Below, one piece after another: positions 20,661-29,705 of a stretch of DNA of 64,000 nucleotides; positions within the stretch are counted from its first letter, which is position 1, and each line of letters opens with the position of its first letter. This stretch comes from Pseudomonas svalbardensis (GTDB lineage: Bacteria; Pseudomonadota; Gammaproteobacteria; Pseudomonadales; Pseudomonadaceae), in contig NZ_CP125619.1 of the NCBI RefSeq assembly GCF_030053115.1, positions 4,475,501 to 4,539,500 of the forward strand, given 5' to 3'. The notes below the pieces were generated by a model. That model worked only from the letters and a program-made list of their open reading frames with translations. It was not told the DNA's origin and made no database searches. Both the position numbers and the translations under genes were made by a program.

Positions 20661-21548
20661 ATGATGCGCATCCTGCTGTTTTTGGCCACTAACCTGGCGG
20701 TCGTGCTGATTGCCAGCATCACCCTGAGCCTTTTCGGCTTCAACGGGTTCATGGCGGCCAACGGGGTTGATCTCAACCTCAATCAGCTGCTGATTTTCTG
20801 TGCGGTCTTTGGTTTCGCCGGTTCGCTGTTCTCGCTGTTCATCTCCAAGTGGATGGCGAAGATGAGCACCAGTACCCAAATCATCAGCCAGCCGCGCACA
20901 CGTCACGAGCAATGGCTGCTGCAAACCGTCGAGCAATTGTCCCGGGAAGCCGGGATCAAGATGCCCGAAGTCGGTATTTTCCCGGCCTACGAGGCGAACG
21001 CCTTTGCCACCGGCTGGAACAAGAACGACGCGTTGGTCGCGGTCAGCCAAGGGCTGCTCGAGCGTTTCTCGCCAGATGAAGTGAAGGCCGTTCTGGCCCA
21101 CGAAATCGGCCACGTAGCCAATGGCGACATGGTCACCCTGGCATTGGTCCAGGGCGTGGTGAACACCTTCGTGATGTTCTTCGCACGGATCATCGGCAAC
21201 TTTGTCGACAAGGTGATCTTCAAGAACGAAGAAGGCCAGGGCATCGCCTACTACGTGGCAACCATCTTCGCCGAACTGGTTCTGGGCATTCTGGCCAGCG
21301 CCATCGTCATGTGGTTCTCGCGTAAACGCGAATTCCGTGCAGACGAAGCCGGTGCACGTCTGGCCGGTACCGCCGCAATGATCGGCGCCCTGCAACGCCT
21401 GCGTGCCGAACAGGGGCTGCCGGTGCACATGCCGGACACCCTGACGGCTTTCGGCATTAACGGTGGCATCAAACAGGGGTTCGCCCGCATGTTCATGAGC
21501 CACCCGCCGCTGGAAGAGCGCATCGACGCGTTGCGTCGTCGGGGCTGA
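20661..21548 (+). CDS. htpX: HtpX M48-family membrane zinc protease
   Basis: 295 residues from ATG 20661 or 20664. Two N-terminal membrane helices (about 5-25 and 35-55), the zinc motif in [13 protein letters not shown], two further hydrophobic segments (about 158-180 and 195-215), and the third ligand Glu in [15 protein letters not shown]. HtpX degrades misfolded inner-membrane proteins together with FtsH. Length is typical. It ends at a strong bidirectional terminator shared with tpm. Confidence 0.95.
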   Translation: MMRILLFLATNLAVVLIASITLSLFGFNGFMAANGVDLNLNQLLIFCAVFGFAGSLFSLFISKWMAKMSTSTQIISQPRTRHEQWLLQTVEQLSREAGIKMPEVGIFPAYEANAFATGWNKNDALVAVSQGLLERFSPDEVKAVLAHEIGHVANGDMVTLALVQGVVNTFVMFFARIIGNFVDKVIFKNEEGQGIAYYVATIFAELVLGILASAIVMWFSRKREFRADEAGARLAGTAAMIGALQRLRAEQGLPVHMPDTLTAFGINGGIKQGFARMFMSHPPLEERIDALRRRG

Positions 21549-21565
21549 TAGCTCTGCGGTGATGC

Positions 21566-21597
21566 AAAAAGGGGCGATCATCTGATCGCCCCTTTTT
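21566..21597. terminator. Bidirectional intrinsic terminator between htpX and tpm
   Basis: The arms AAAAAGGGGCGATCA and TGATCGCCCCTTTTT form a perfect 15-bp stem with a two-base centre, with U-runs on both strands. It serves the convergent genes htpX and tpm. Confidence 0.92.
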
Positions 21598-21614
21598 TGT
21601 GCCTTGCTGTTCCA

Positions 21615-22268
21615 TCAACTCATCAAGCGATAAATCCGCTCTTCAAGCCGCGTAACACCGCTTTCCAGGAACTTCCAGCTCTCGCCCAGAACGTCCTGGT
21701 CCTCCAGAATCTTCAACTCCCACGAAACCCCGAACAACCGTTGCACTTCGTCATCCAGCACTGCAAAGGGCGGCCCCTCCATTTGTGCCTGGTCGTAATC
21801 CAGGGTAATCAGCAGCCCCAGCGAATCCTTCGGCACAATCCGCTTCAGATGCTCGGCGTATTGCTCCCGCATCTTCGGTGGCAAGGCGATCAACGCAGCG
21901 CGGTCGTACAGCGCACTGCAATCGGCGACATCGCCGGCCGTCAATGCGAAGAAATCACCACACCAGATCTCGATCGAGCCCGCCCGATAGACAGTAAAGG
22001 GGCCTTGGTCGCTGACGTCCGGATCAAATTGATGCTCATGGAAAAAGTCTTCCACCGCTTTTTCCGACAATTCGACGCCCAACACCTCGTGACCGCATTT
22101 CGCCAGCCACAGCAGATCCAGGCTTTTGCCACATAGCGGCACCAGTACGCGCGCACCCTCCTCCAGGCCCAGCTGCGGCCAGTACCGTTGCAGATATGGA
22201 TTCACTTCCGGCAGGTGGAAGCCGATCTGATTCGACGTCCACCGCTTGTGCCAAAACTCCGGCTGCAT
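21615..22268 (-). CDS. tpm: Thiopurine S-methyltransferase
   Basis: 217 residues from ATG 22268 ([10 protein letters not shown]); the frame extends to 22292 but family members begin at MQPEFW. SAM-dependent class I methyltransferase: [16 protein letters not shown] (SAM motif I), [18 protein letters not shown] and the [10 protein letters not shown] block of bacterial TPMT. In Pseudomonas this enzyme methylates selenite/tellurite and thiols. Length and motifs are canonical. It shares a terminator with htpX. Confidence 0.93.
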   Translation of the reverse strand: MQPEFWHKRWTSNQIGFHLPEVNPYLQRYWPQLGLEEGARVLVPLCGKSLDLLWLAKCGHEVLGVELSEKAVEDFFHEHQFDPDVSDQGPFTVYRAGSIEIWCGDFFALTAGDVADCSALYDRAALIALPPKMREQYAEHLKRIVPKDSLGLLITLDYDQAQMEGPPFAVLDDEVQRLFGVSWELKILEDQDVLGESWKFLESGVTRLEERIYRLMS

Positions 22269-22371
22269 AATTAATCCCGAAAATTCGATCAAAAGACCCT
22301 AAAACTTATATTAGATTTAGATCAATGATCTGACTGAAGATGATGCCATCTTACCCCTCAGGAGCTCATTC

Positions 22372-23139
22372 ATGTTCCCCAGCCTGTACATATCCCATGG
22401 CTCGCCCATGTTGGCACTGGAACCGGGCGCCAGCGGGCCCGCCCTCGCTCGCCTGGCCGCAGAATTGCCGAAACCCAAAGCTATCGTAATTGTTTCTGCG
22501 CACTGGGAAAGCAATGAGTTGCTCGTCAGCGGCAATCCCAAGCCTGAAACCTGGCATGACTTCGGCGGCTTTCCGCAGGCGTTATTCGATGTGCAATACC
22601 CGGCGCCCGGCAATCCACAATTGGCCGCAGAGGTTGTCGAACTGCTGAAGAGCGATGGCCTGCCCGCACGCATCGACGCCGAACGGCCATTCGACCATGG
22701 TGTCTGGGTGCCGTTGTCTTTGATGTATCCACAAGCCGACATCCCCGTGGTGCAAGTCTCGCTACCCACCCGCGGCGGCCCGGCCCTGCAGGCCCGAGTC
22801 GGTCATGCCCTGGCCAGCCTGCGCGAACACGGCGTGCTGCTGATCGGTTCCGGGAGCATCACCCACAACCTGCGCGAACTGGACTGGCACGCCGGCCCGG
22901 AAAGCGTCGAACCCTGGGCCCAGGCATTTCGTGACTGGATGATCGAAAAACTCGCTGCCAACGACGAAACCGCGTTGCACGATTACCGTCAGCAAGCACC
23001 GAATGCCGTGCGCAACCATCCAAGTGATGAACATTTGTTGCCTTTGTATTTTGCCCGCGGTGCCGGAGGAAACTTCAGCGTGACTCACAAGGGATTCACC
23101 ATGGGGGCCTTGGGCATGGACATTTACCGCTTCGGATAA
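22372..23139 (+). CDS. YgiD/DODA-type class III extradiol dioxygenase
   Basis: 255 residues from ATG 22372, with AGGAG upstream. A LigB-superfamily ring-cleaving dioxygenase: metal His in YISHGSPMLAL and VSAHWESN, FDHGVWVPL, and IGSGSITHNLRE with the catalytic His. The closest described homologue type is E. coli YgiD, a zinc enzyme able to open L-DOPA. The physiological substrate is unknown. Divergent from tpm and convergent with the GntR gene. Confidence 0.87.
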   Translation: MFPSLYISHGSPMLALEPGASGPALARLAAELPKPKAIVIVSAHWESNELLVSGNPKPETWHDFGGFPQALFDVQYPAPGNPQLAAEVVELLKSDGLPARIDAERPFDHGVWVPLSLMYPQADIPVVQVSLPTRGGPALQARVGHALASLREHGVLLIGSGSITHNLRELDWHAGPESVEPWAQAFRDWMIEKLAANDETALHDYRQQAPNAVRNHPSDEHLLPLYFARGAGGNFSVTHKGFTMGALGMDIYRFG

Positions 23140-23176
23140 TGTCGCAGTACAAGCGCTCAACCTGTGGCGGCCAGGC

Positions 23177-23890
23177 TCAGACCACATCGACCCCGACATG
23201 AATCGCGTCGTGCCGCCAAAACTCCAGATCACAATCAATCAACCGCTCATGCTGATCGTAATTGACCCGAGCGATGCGCAACCCCGGACTCCCCACCGAC
23301 ACCCGTAAAGCCGCCGCCGCATCCACCGACAACGCCGTCGGCACAATCTCGAAACGCACCCGTCCGTAGTGCAAATCGTAATGCCGCGCGTACAACTCGG
23401 TAATCGACTGAGTCAAATCGAAATCGAGAATCCCCGGAAAAAACTGCGGATTCAAATAGTGCTCCACATACAACACCAGCCGCTCATCAATCTGCCGTGC
23501 CCGGCAAATCTGAATCACGCTCGACAACGCCGGCAACTGCAACCAGGCACAGACCGCCGCCGACGCCGGTTGCAACCGCGCCGAAATCACCTCGGTGGAC
23601 GGCACCCGCCCCTGCGCACTGACCATCGCGTGAAAGTGACTGCGCTGCATCAGGTTGTAGGCCAGGCGCGGTGGCGACACGAACCAGCCACGGCGCTCTT
23701 CCCGATAAATCTGCCCCTGGGCTTCCAGCTGCAACAACGCTTCCCGCACGGTGATCCGCGTGGTCCCGAACAACTCACTGAGCTTGCGCTCGGCCGGCAG
23801 TTTGCTCCCGGGCGCCAACAGGCCATGGTCGAGCTGTTCCTGCAGAACCTGCCCGATGGCTGTCACCGCTTTGGTTGTCTCGATGCGCAT
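23177..23890 (-). CDS. GntR-family regulator with UTRA domain (HutC/PhnR subfamily)
   Basis: 237 residues from ATG 23890 (TTG 23893 is also possible). The N-terminal winged helix (KLPAERKLSELFGTTRITVR, EALLQLEAQGQIYREERRG) is followed by a UTRA effector domain (ARQIDERLVLYVEHYLNPQF). It lies divergently from an ABC-importer operon with two phosphohydrolase-type genes, an arrangement seen for regulators of phosphonate use (PhnR type). It probably represses or activates that operon through the CTAGACCA sites in the shared 349-base region. The effector is unknown. Confidence 0.87.
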   Translation of the reverse strand: MRIETTKAVTAIGQVLQEQLDHGLLAPGSKLPAERKLSELFGTTRITVREALLQLEAQGQIYREERRGWFVSPPRLAYNLMQRSHFHAMVSAQGRVPSTEVISARLQPASAAVCAWLQLPALSSVIQICRARQIDERLVLYVEHYLNPQFFPGILDFDLTQSITELYARHYDLHYGRVRFEIVPTALSVDAAAALRVSVGSPGLRIARVNYDQHERLIDCDLEFWRHDAIHVGVDVV

Positions 23891-23904
23891 CAACGTTACC
23901 TATC

Positions 23905-23916
23905 TGGACTAGACCA
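23905..23916. promoter_or_regulatory. Candidate GntR operator 1 (TGGACTAGACCA)
   Basis: Near-palindrome TGG-A-CTAG-A-CCA only 14 bases upstream of the regulator start, sharing CTAGACCA with the site at 24183. HutC-type GntR proteins bind such dyads, so autoregulation is plausible. Confidence 0.5.
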
Positions 23917-24182
23917 GCACTGTTTCGGGGCGGAACCGCAGTTCAAATCGGTTCCCTCAACTCCCGACAAGCCTAGGCACTGCACATGACTGACAGATGA
24001 CAAAGCCGCCGAACGGTTGATCCAGACACCTGCAATTTCACGGCCAAGTCCTTTTATATCAGCCTATTAGCCATGGTCTACGCTTACTCCGAAGCCTGAG
24101 CATTGCAGCTCAAAAAATATAGGCCGACCGGTCGTCGACATCAAAATGTCATCAGAGGCGCCTAAATTGGCTCAGGTATTGC

Positions 24183-24194
24183 TGACCTAGACCA
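24183..24194. promoter_or_regulatory. Candidate GntR operator 2 (TGACCTAGACCA)
   Basis: Repeats the CTAGACCA core 45 bases upstream of the solute-binding protein gene. A reverse half-site TGGTCTA lies at 24074-24080 between the two sites. The remainder of the 23891-24239 intergenic region shows no gene. Confidence 0.5.
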
Positions 24195-24239
24195 ACACAA
24201 CCGCAATCGCAGCGTTGAAAACGCCCAAAGGAGCTTCGG

Positions 24240-25307
24240 ATGAAACAGCTTTTCCTGGCCTCACTGTTAGGCTCGACCATTGCCATGTGCACCGCCGCGA
24301 TGGCGGCTGATAGCGATTTGAAAACCCTGGAAGCCGCGGCGAAAGCGGAAGGTGAGGTCAACAGCGTCGGCATGCCCGACAACTGGGCCAACTGGAAAGG
24401 CACCTGGGATGACCTGGCCAAAAACTACGGCCTGAAACACATCGACACCGACATGAGCTCGGCCCAGGAAATCGCCAAGTTCAAAGCTGAAAAAGACAAC
24501 GCCACGGCTGACATCGGTGACGTCGGTGCAGCCTTCGGCCCGATCGCGGTCAAGCAAGATGTGGTGCAACCTTACAAACCCTCTACCTGGGATCAGATTC
24601 CAGATTGGGCCAAGGACAAGGACGGCAACTGGGCGCTGGCCTATACCGGCACCATCGCGTTTATCGTCAACAAGAAGCTGCTGCACGGTTCCGAAGCCCC
24701 GACCAAGTGGGCTGATCTGAAAACCGGTAAATACAAGGTTTCCATCGGTGACGTGAGCACCGCCGCCCAGGCCGCCAACGGTGTACTGGCCGCAGCACTG
24801 GCAAACGGTGGCGACGAAAAGAACCTGCAACCAGCGCTGTTGCTGTTCGCAGATATCGCCAAACAAGGACGCCTGTCCATGGCCAACCCGACCATCGCCA
24901 CCATGGAAAAGGGTGAAATCGAAGTCGGCGTGGTCTGGGACTTCAACGGCCTGAGCTACAAGGCCAAGATGGCGAATCCGGATGATTACGTGGTGCTGAT
25001 TCCATCCGATGGCTCGGTGATTTCCGGTTACACCACCATCATCAACAAATACGCGAAAAACCCGAACGCCGCCAAGCTGACCCGCGAATACATCTTCAGC
25101 GATGCCGGTCAGATCAACCTGGCGCGCGGCAACGCCCGTCCGATCCGCGCCGACCACGTCAAATTGCCGGATGACGTCAAGGCCCAACTGCTGCCTAACG
25201 AGCAGTACAAAAAGGTCACGCCGATCAAAGACGCGGATGCGTGGGAAAAGACCTCCAAGGCGCTGCCTCAGAAGTGGCAGGAAGAAGTCATCATCAACAT
25301 GCAGTAA
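24240..25307 (+). CDS. ABC importer periplasmic solute-binding protein (family 1, PotD/AfuA-like)
   Basis: 355 residues with AAGGAG ahead of ATG 24240. Signal peptide about 1-22 (cleavage after AAMA|ADSD). It then has the extracellular solute-binding fold of the spermidine/iron/2-aminoethylphosphonate group: FKAEKDNATADIGDVGAAFG, TGTIAFIVNKKLL, NPTIATMEKGEIEVGVVWDF. First gene of a six-gene cluster. The substrate is not readable from sequence; the cytoplasmic phosphohydrolase genes suggest an organic phosphate ester or phosphonate. Confidence 0.88.
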   Translation: MKQLFLASLLGSTIAMCTAAMAADSDLKTLEAAAKAEGEVNSVGMPDNWANWKGTWDDLAKNYGLKHIDTDMSSAQEIAKFKAEKDNATADIGDVGAAFGPIAVKQDVVQPYKPSTWDQIPDWAKDKDGNWALAYTGTIAFIVNKKLLHGSEAPTKWADLKTGKYKVSIGDVSTAAQAANGVLAAALANGGDEKNLQPALLLFADIAKQGRLSMANPTIATMEKGEIEVGVVWDFNGLSYKAKMANPDDYVVLIPSDGSVISGYTTIINKYAKNPNAAKLTREYIFSDAGQINLARGNARPIRADHVKLPDDVKAQLLPNEQYKKVTPIKDADAWEKTSKALPQKWQEEVIINMQ

Positions 25308-25346
25308 TGCTGTAGATCCCACATTGGACACCTAATGGAGATCCAA

Positions 25347-25437
25347 TGTGGGAGCGAGCCTGCTCGCGAATGCGGCTGAACATTCGACGAAGATGTTGAA
25401 TGTCATACCGCTTTCGCGAGCAGGCTCGCTCCCACAG
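25347..25437. repeat. REP pair (inverted GGGAGCGAGCCTGCTCGCGA elements)
   Basis: Two copies of the Pseudomonas REP core face each other around a 30-base spacer. The pair sits inside the importer operon between the solute-binding protein and phosphohydrolase genes, where the folded RNA could stabilise the upstream message and raise the level of the binding protein over the rest. Confidence 0.9.
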
Positions 25438-25486
25438 GGGGATTGGTTGCGTACTTGAATTAACTGTTTCGCGGAGTTTTGCCCCT

Positions 25487-26293
25487 ATGAAGCACAACGT
25501 CATCCTTGTGGTGCTCGACGGCCTCAATTACGAAGTCGCGCGCCACGCCATGGGGCACCTACAGGCTCACGTTGGCGCAGGACGCGCAACGCTCTACAAA
25601 CTGGAATGCGAATTGCCGGCGCTGTCCCGTCCGCTTTACGAGTGCATCCTGACCGGCGTCACTCCGATCGACAGCGGCATTGTTCACAACAATGTCTCGC
25701 GCCTGTCCAACCAGCGCAGCATCTATCACTACGCCAGCGATGCCAGCCTTGTAACCGCCGCCGCGGCCTATCACTGGGTCAGTGAGCTGTATAACCGTTC
25801 GCCGTTTATTGCCGCGCGGGATCGTCACACCGACGACCCGGACCTGCCAATCCAGCACGGTCATTTCTACTGGAGCGATCACTACCCGGACTCGCACCTG
25901 TTCGCCGACGCCGAAAACCTGCGCCTGCGTCATGCGCCGAACTTTTTACTGGTCCACCCCATGAACATCGACGATGCCGGGCACAAGCACGGCCTCGACA
26001 CCCCCCAATACCGTAATAGCGCCCGCTCGGCTGACATTATTCTGGCCGACTATCTGCAAACCTGGCTCGACGCCGGCTATCAGGTGCTGGTGACCGCCGA
26101 CCATGGCATGAACAACGACCGCTCCCACAACGGCCTGCTGCCGGAAGAACGCGAAGTACCGCTGTTCGTCCTCGGAGACGCTTTCAGCTTCAATGCCAAC
26201 GCCGCACCGAAACAGACTGAAATCTGCGGCACCGTCTGCGAACTGCTGGGTGTGGCCCACGACAAACCTGTGTGCCGGGAGCTGCTCAAGTGA
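25487..26293 (+). CDS. Alkaline-phosphatase-superfamily phosphodiesterase/phosphonate hydrolase (cytoplasmic)
   Basis: 268 residues from ATG 25487 (GGAG upstream). Nucleotide pyrophosphatase/phosphodiesterase fold with metal ligands in VVLDGLN, a Ser nucleophile candidate in ALSRPLYECILTG, NIDDAGHKHG, TADHGMNND and the His of SHNG. PhnA-type phosphonoacetate hydrolases and glycerophosphodiesterases share this fold. There is no signal peptide, so it acts on an imported substrate. The end overlaps the GTG of the permease gene by four bases. Substrate assignment is inference. Confidence 0.82.
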   Translation: MKHNVILVVLDGLNYEVARHAMGHLQAHVGAGRATLYKLECELPALSRPLYECILTGVTPIDSGIVHNNVSRLSNQRSIYHYASDASLVTAAAAYHWVSELYNRSPFIAARDRHTDDPDLPIQHGHFYWSDHYPDSHLFADAENLRLRHAPNFLLVHPMNIDDAGHKHGLDTPQYRNSARSADIILADYLQTWLDAGYQVLVTADHGMNNDRSHNGLLPEEREVPLFVLGDAFSFNANAAPKQTEICGTVCELLGVAHDKPVCRELLK

Positions 26294-27135
26294 ACACCAT
26301 GACGCGCGGAAAATGGCTGGCAGCCTTGTGTCTGGTGCCTTTTGCACTGTTCTTTATCGTGTTCCAGATCGCGCCGCTGTCCTGGGTGATGATAAATAGC
26401 CTGCAATCGGAAGAGTTCGGTTGGGGCATCGCCAACTTCACCAGGATCTTCAATTCGAAGTTCTATCTGCAGGCGATCCAGTTCAGCCTCGAGATCAGTT
26501 TCTGGTCCAGCGTGTTCGGCATCATCATCGCCGTACTCGGCGCCTACTCCTTGCGCCGGGTCGACTCGAAGCTGCGCAACTTCGTCAACGCCTTCGCCAA
26601 CATGACCAGCAACTTTGCCGGCGTGCCTTTGGCCTTCGCGTTCATCATTCTGCTGGGCTTCAACGGCAGCTTCACCATCATGCTCAAGCAGGCCGGGATC
26701 ATTCAGGACTTCAACCTGTATTCGAAAACCGGGCTGATCATTCTCTACACCTACTTCCAGATTCCGCTCGGCGTGTTGCTGCTCTACCCGGCCTTTGATG
26801 CCCTGCGCGAAGACTGGCGTGAATCCGCCGCGCTGCTTGGCGCCAATGGCTGGCAGTTCTGGCGGCACATCGGTTTGCCAGTGCTGACCCCGGCGCTGCT
26901 CGGTACGTTTGTGATCCTGCTGGCCAACGCCCTGGGCGCCTACGCCACGGTGTATGCCCTGACCACCGGTAACTTCAACGTGCTACCAATCCGCATCGCG
27001 GCGATGGTTTCCGGCGACATTTCGCTAGACCCGAACCTGGCCAGTGCCCTGGCGGTGGTGCTGGTGGCGTTGATGACTCTGGTGACCATCGTGCATCAGC
27101 TGCTGTTGAAGAGGAGCTACCATGTCTCGCGCTGA
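26290..27135 (+). CDS. ABC transporter permease subunit 1
   Basis: 281 residues from GTG 26290, inside the stop of the phosphohydrolase gene, or 278 from ATG 26299. About six membrane helices with the binding-protein-dependent permease EAA loop (DALREDWRESAALLGANGWQ). Homologous in type to PotB/ThiP-half permeases. Its 3' end overlaps the next permease by 14 bases, showing tight coupling. Confidence 0.88.
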   Translation: MNTMTRGKWLAALCLVPFALFFIVFQIAPLSWVMINSLQSEEFGWGIANFTRIFNSKFYLQAIQFSLEISFWSSVFGIIIAVLGAYSLRRVDSKLRNFVNAFANMTSNFAGVPLAFAFIILLGFNGSFTIMLKQAGIIQDFNLYSKTGLIILYTYFQIPLGVLLLYPAFDALREDWRESAALLGANGWQFWRHIGLPVLTPALLGTFVILLANALGAYATVYALTTGNFNVLPIRIAAMVSGDISLDPNLASALAVVLVALMTLVTIVHQLLLKRSYHVSR

Positions 27136-27922
27136 ACTGGGTCCCGTCGGTGTCTATCACCGGGTGGTGGTGTATTTGCTCTTTGCCATACTCTTGCTGC
27201 CGTTGCTCGGGACGCTGATCTACTCGATCTCCAGCAGTTGGTCGGCGACCATTCTGCCCAGCGGCTTCACCGTCAAATGGTACGTGGAGCTGTGGAGCGA
27301 TCCGCGGTTTCTCCATTCGTTCGGCCAATCGCTGCTGGTCTGCGTCGGCTCGCTGATTCTGTCCGTGGTGCTGATTCTGCCGCTGCTGTTTGTGGTGCAT
27401 TACCACTTCCCGAAACTCGATGCGCTGATGAACATCTTGATCCTGCTGCCCTTCGCGGTGCCGCCGGTGGTGTCGTCGGTGGGGTTGCTGCAACTCTACG
27501 GTTCCGGGCCGTTTGCGATGGTCGGGACGCCGTGGATTCTGATCGGTTGCTATTTCACCGTGGCGCTGCCGTTCATGTACCGGGCAATCACCAACAACCT
27601 GCAAGCGATCAACCTGCGAGACCTGATGGACTCCGCCCAACTGCTCGGTGCCAGCACCTGGCAAGCGGCGTTCCTGGTGGTGCTGCCAAACTTGCGCAAA
27701 GGTTTGATGGTGGCGTTGCTGCTGTCGTTCTCGTTCCTGTTCGGTGAGTTCGTGTTCGCCAACATCCTCGTCGGGACCCGCTACGAAACCCTGCAGGTCT
27801 ACCTCAACAACATGCGCAACAGCAGCGGCCACTTCACCAGTGCGCTGGTGATTTCCTATTTCTTCTTTGTGCTGGTTCTGACCTGGGCTGCCAATATATT
27901 GAACAAGGACAAAAGCCAATGA
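27122..27922 (+). CDS. ABC transporter permease subunit 2
   Basis: 266 residues from ATG 27122, with GAGGAG about five bases upstream inside the previous gene. Six membrane helices and the EAA loop (LRDLMDSAQLLGASTWQAAF). PotC-type partner of the preceding permease. It ends in an ATGA overlap with the ATPase gene. Confidence 0.88.
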   Translation: MSRAELGPVGVYHRVVVYLLFAILLLPLLGTLIYSISSSWSATILPSGFTVKWYVELWSDPRFLHSFGQSLLVCVGSLILSVVLILPLLFVVHYHFPKLDALMNILILLPFAVPPVVSSVGLLQLYGSGPFAMVGTPWILIGCYFTVALPFMYRAITNNLQAINLRDLMDSAQLLGASTWQAAFLVVLPNLRKGLMVALLLSFSFLFGEFVFANILVGTRYETLQVYLNNMRNSSGHFTSALVISYFFFVLVLTWAANILNKDKSQ

Positions 27923-28908
27923 GCTTCGTCAGCGTCCAACACCTACTGAAAAGCTACGCGGGCACCACGGTGTTCAGCGACATCAACTGTGAAATCCAGA
28001 AGGGTGAGTTCGTCACCCTCCTCGGCCCGTCCGGTTGCGGCAAGTCCACACTGCTACGCTGCATCGCCGGGCTGACCTCGGTGGATGGCGGCAAAATCCT
28101 GCTCGATGGCCAGGACCTCGTTCCGTTGAGCCCACAGAAACGCGGGATCGGCATGGTGTTCCAGAGCTACGCGCTGTTCCCCAACATGACCGTGGAGCAG
28201 AACGTCGCCTTCGGTCTACGCATGCAGAAGGTCAACGCCGACGATAGCCATAAGCGTGTTACCGAAGTGCTGAAACTGGTGGAGCTCAACGATTTCGCCG
28301 CGCGTTATCCGCATCAACTGTCCGGCGGCCAATGCCAGCGAGTCGCTCTCGCCCGGTCGTTGGTGACCCGGCCTCGTCTGTTGTTGCTGGACGAACCGCT
28401 GTCGGCCCTCGATGCACGGATTCGCAAGCACTTGCGCGAACAGATCCGTCAGATCCAGCGTGAACTCGGCTTGACCACGATCTTCGTCACTCACGATCAG
28501 GAAGAAGCCCTGACGATGTCCGACCGAATTTTCTTGATGAATCAGGGAAAGATCGTACAAAGCGGCGACGCCCAGACCCTTTACACCGCACCCATCGATT
28601 TCTTTGCCGCAGGTTTCATCGGCAACTACAACCTGCTGGACGCCGACAGCGCCACAAAACTGCTGCAGCGACCGATTACCCACCGCATCGCGATTCGCCC
28701 GGAAGCCATCGAGCTGAGCCTGAACGGCGAACTCGACGCACAAATCCGCAGCCACAGCCTGTTGGGCAACGTGATTCGCTACCGGGTCGAAGCCCGGGGC
28801 GTGGAATTGGTGGTGGATGTGCTGAACCGCTCGGCGGCCGATTTGCATCCCGATGGTCAGCGTCTGGCGCTTTCCATCGATCCGACGGCCCTGTGTGAGG
28901 TAGCCTGA
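27919..28908 (+). CDS. ABC transporter ATP-binding subunit
   Basis: 329 residues. Walker A LGPSGCGKSTLLR (about 36-48), Q-loop MVFQSYALFP, signature LSGGQCQRVALARSL, Walker B LLLLDEPLSALDARIR, H-loop FVTHDQEEAL. The C-terminal 90 residues form a TOBE/OB-type domain, placing it in the PotA/FbpC/MalK group. It energises the two preceding permeases. Confidence 0.92.
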   Translation: MSFVSVQHLLKSYAGTTVFSDINCEIQKGEFVTLLGPSGCGKSTLLRCIAGLTSVDGGKILLDGQDLVPLSPQKRGIGMVFQSYALFPNMTVEQNVAFGLRMQKVNADDSHKRVTEVLKLVELNDFAARYPHQLSGGQCQRVALARSLVTRPRLLLLDEPLSALDARIRKHLREQIRQIQRELGLTTIFVTHDQEEALTMSDRIFLMNQGKIVQSGDAQTLYTAPIDFFAAGFIGNYNLLDADSATKLLQRPITHRIAIRPEAIELSLNGELDAQIRSHSLLGNVIRYRVEARGVELVVDVLNRSAADLHPDGQRLALSIDPTALCEVA

Positions 28909-28942
28909 TGCCTTTGCTGATGTTGAAGAGAGAACCGCACTG

Positions 28943-29596
28943 ATGGCCCTGGCAATTTTTGATTTGGACGAAACCCTGATCCACGGCGACTGCGCCACCC
29001 TCTGGAGCGAGCAAATGGGCCGCCTGGGTTGGGTCGATCCCGAGTCGTTCATGCGTCAGAACAATGAACTGATGGACGCCTACAGCCACGGCAAACTAAG
29101 GATGGAGGAGTACATGACCTTCAGCCTGGAGCCGATGATCGGGCGCACACCGGAAGAGGTCGACCATCTGGTAGGGCCTTGGGTGGAAGACTTCATCGAG
29201 CCGATCATTTTCAGTGACGCCACCAAAGCGATTGCGGCCCATCGCAAGGCCGGCGATCGGATTTTGGTGATTTCGGCGTCGGGCACGCATCTGGTGCGGC
29301 CGATTGCCGATCGCTTGGGCATTGACGAGATTCTCGGCATCGAGCTGGAAGTTGCACATGGGGTGTATAGCGGCAACACCGTTGGCACGCTGACCTACCG
29401 CGAAGGCAAGATCACGCGTTTGCTGGAGTGGCTGGATGCGGAAGAGGAAAACCTTGAGGGCGCCAGTTTCTACTCCGACTCACGCAATGATTTGCCGCTG
29501 TTGCTGAAGGTTGATTTTCCGCATGTGGTGAACCCGGATCCGGTGTTACTTGAGCACGCCGAAAAGGCCGGCTGGCCAATCCATATCTGGAAGTAA
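28943..29596 (+). CDS. HAD-IB family phosphatase (SerB/PSPase-like)
   Basis: 217 residues from ATG 28943, 34 bases after the ATPase gene. HAD motif I IFDLDETLIHGD with nucleophile Asp, motif II VISASGTH, Lys-containing EGKITRLLEW, and motif IV FYSDSRNDLPLL. The HAD-IB (TIGR01490-type) subfamily removes phosphate from small phosphomonoesters such as phosphoserine or histidinol phosphate. As the last gene of the importer cluster it may release Pi from the product of the phosphohydrolase. Substrate unproven. Confidence 0.85.
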   Translation: MALAIFDLDETLIHGDCATLWSEQMGRLGWVDPESFMRQNNELMDAYSHGKLRMEEYMTFSLEPMIGRTPEEVDHLVGPWVEDFIEPIIFSDATKAIAAHRKAGDRILVISASGTHLVRPIADRLGIDEILGIELEVAHGVYSGNTVGTLTYREGKITRLLEWLDAEEENLEGASFYSDSRNDLPLLLKVDFPHVVNPDPVLLEHAEKAGWPIHIWK

Positions 29597-29603
29597 TTTG
29601 GCC

Positions 29604-29695
29604 CCTGTGGGAGCGAGCCTGCTCGCGATGAACGATAACGCGGTCTTGCAGGTAAACCGCGTCGCCTGAATCGCGAGCAGGCTCGCTCCCACAGG
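29604..29695. repeat. REP pair between convergent genes
   Basis: Inverted copies of the REP core at both ends of a 92-base element, between the HAD phosphatase and the convergent quinone oxidoreductase. The element probably also acts as a transcript end for both genes. Confidence 0.9.
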
Positions 29696-29705
29696 TTCAC
29701 TGTCG

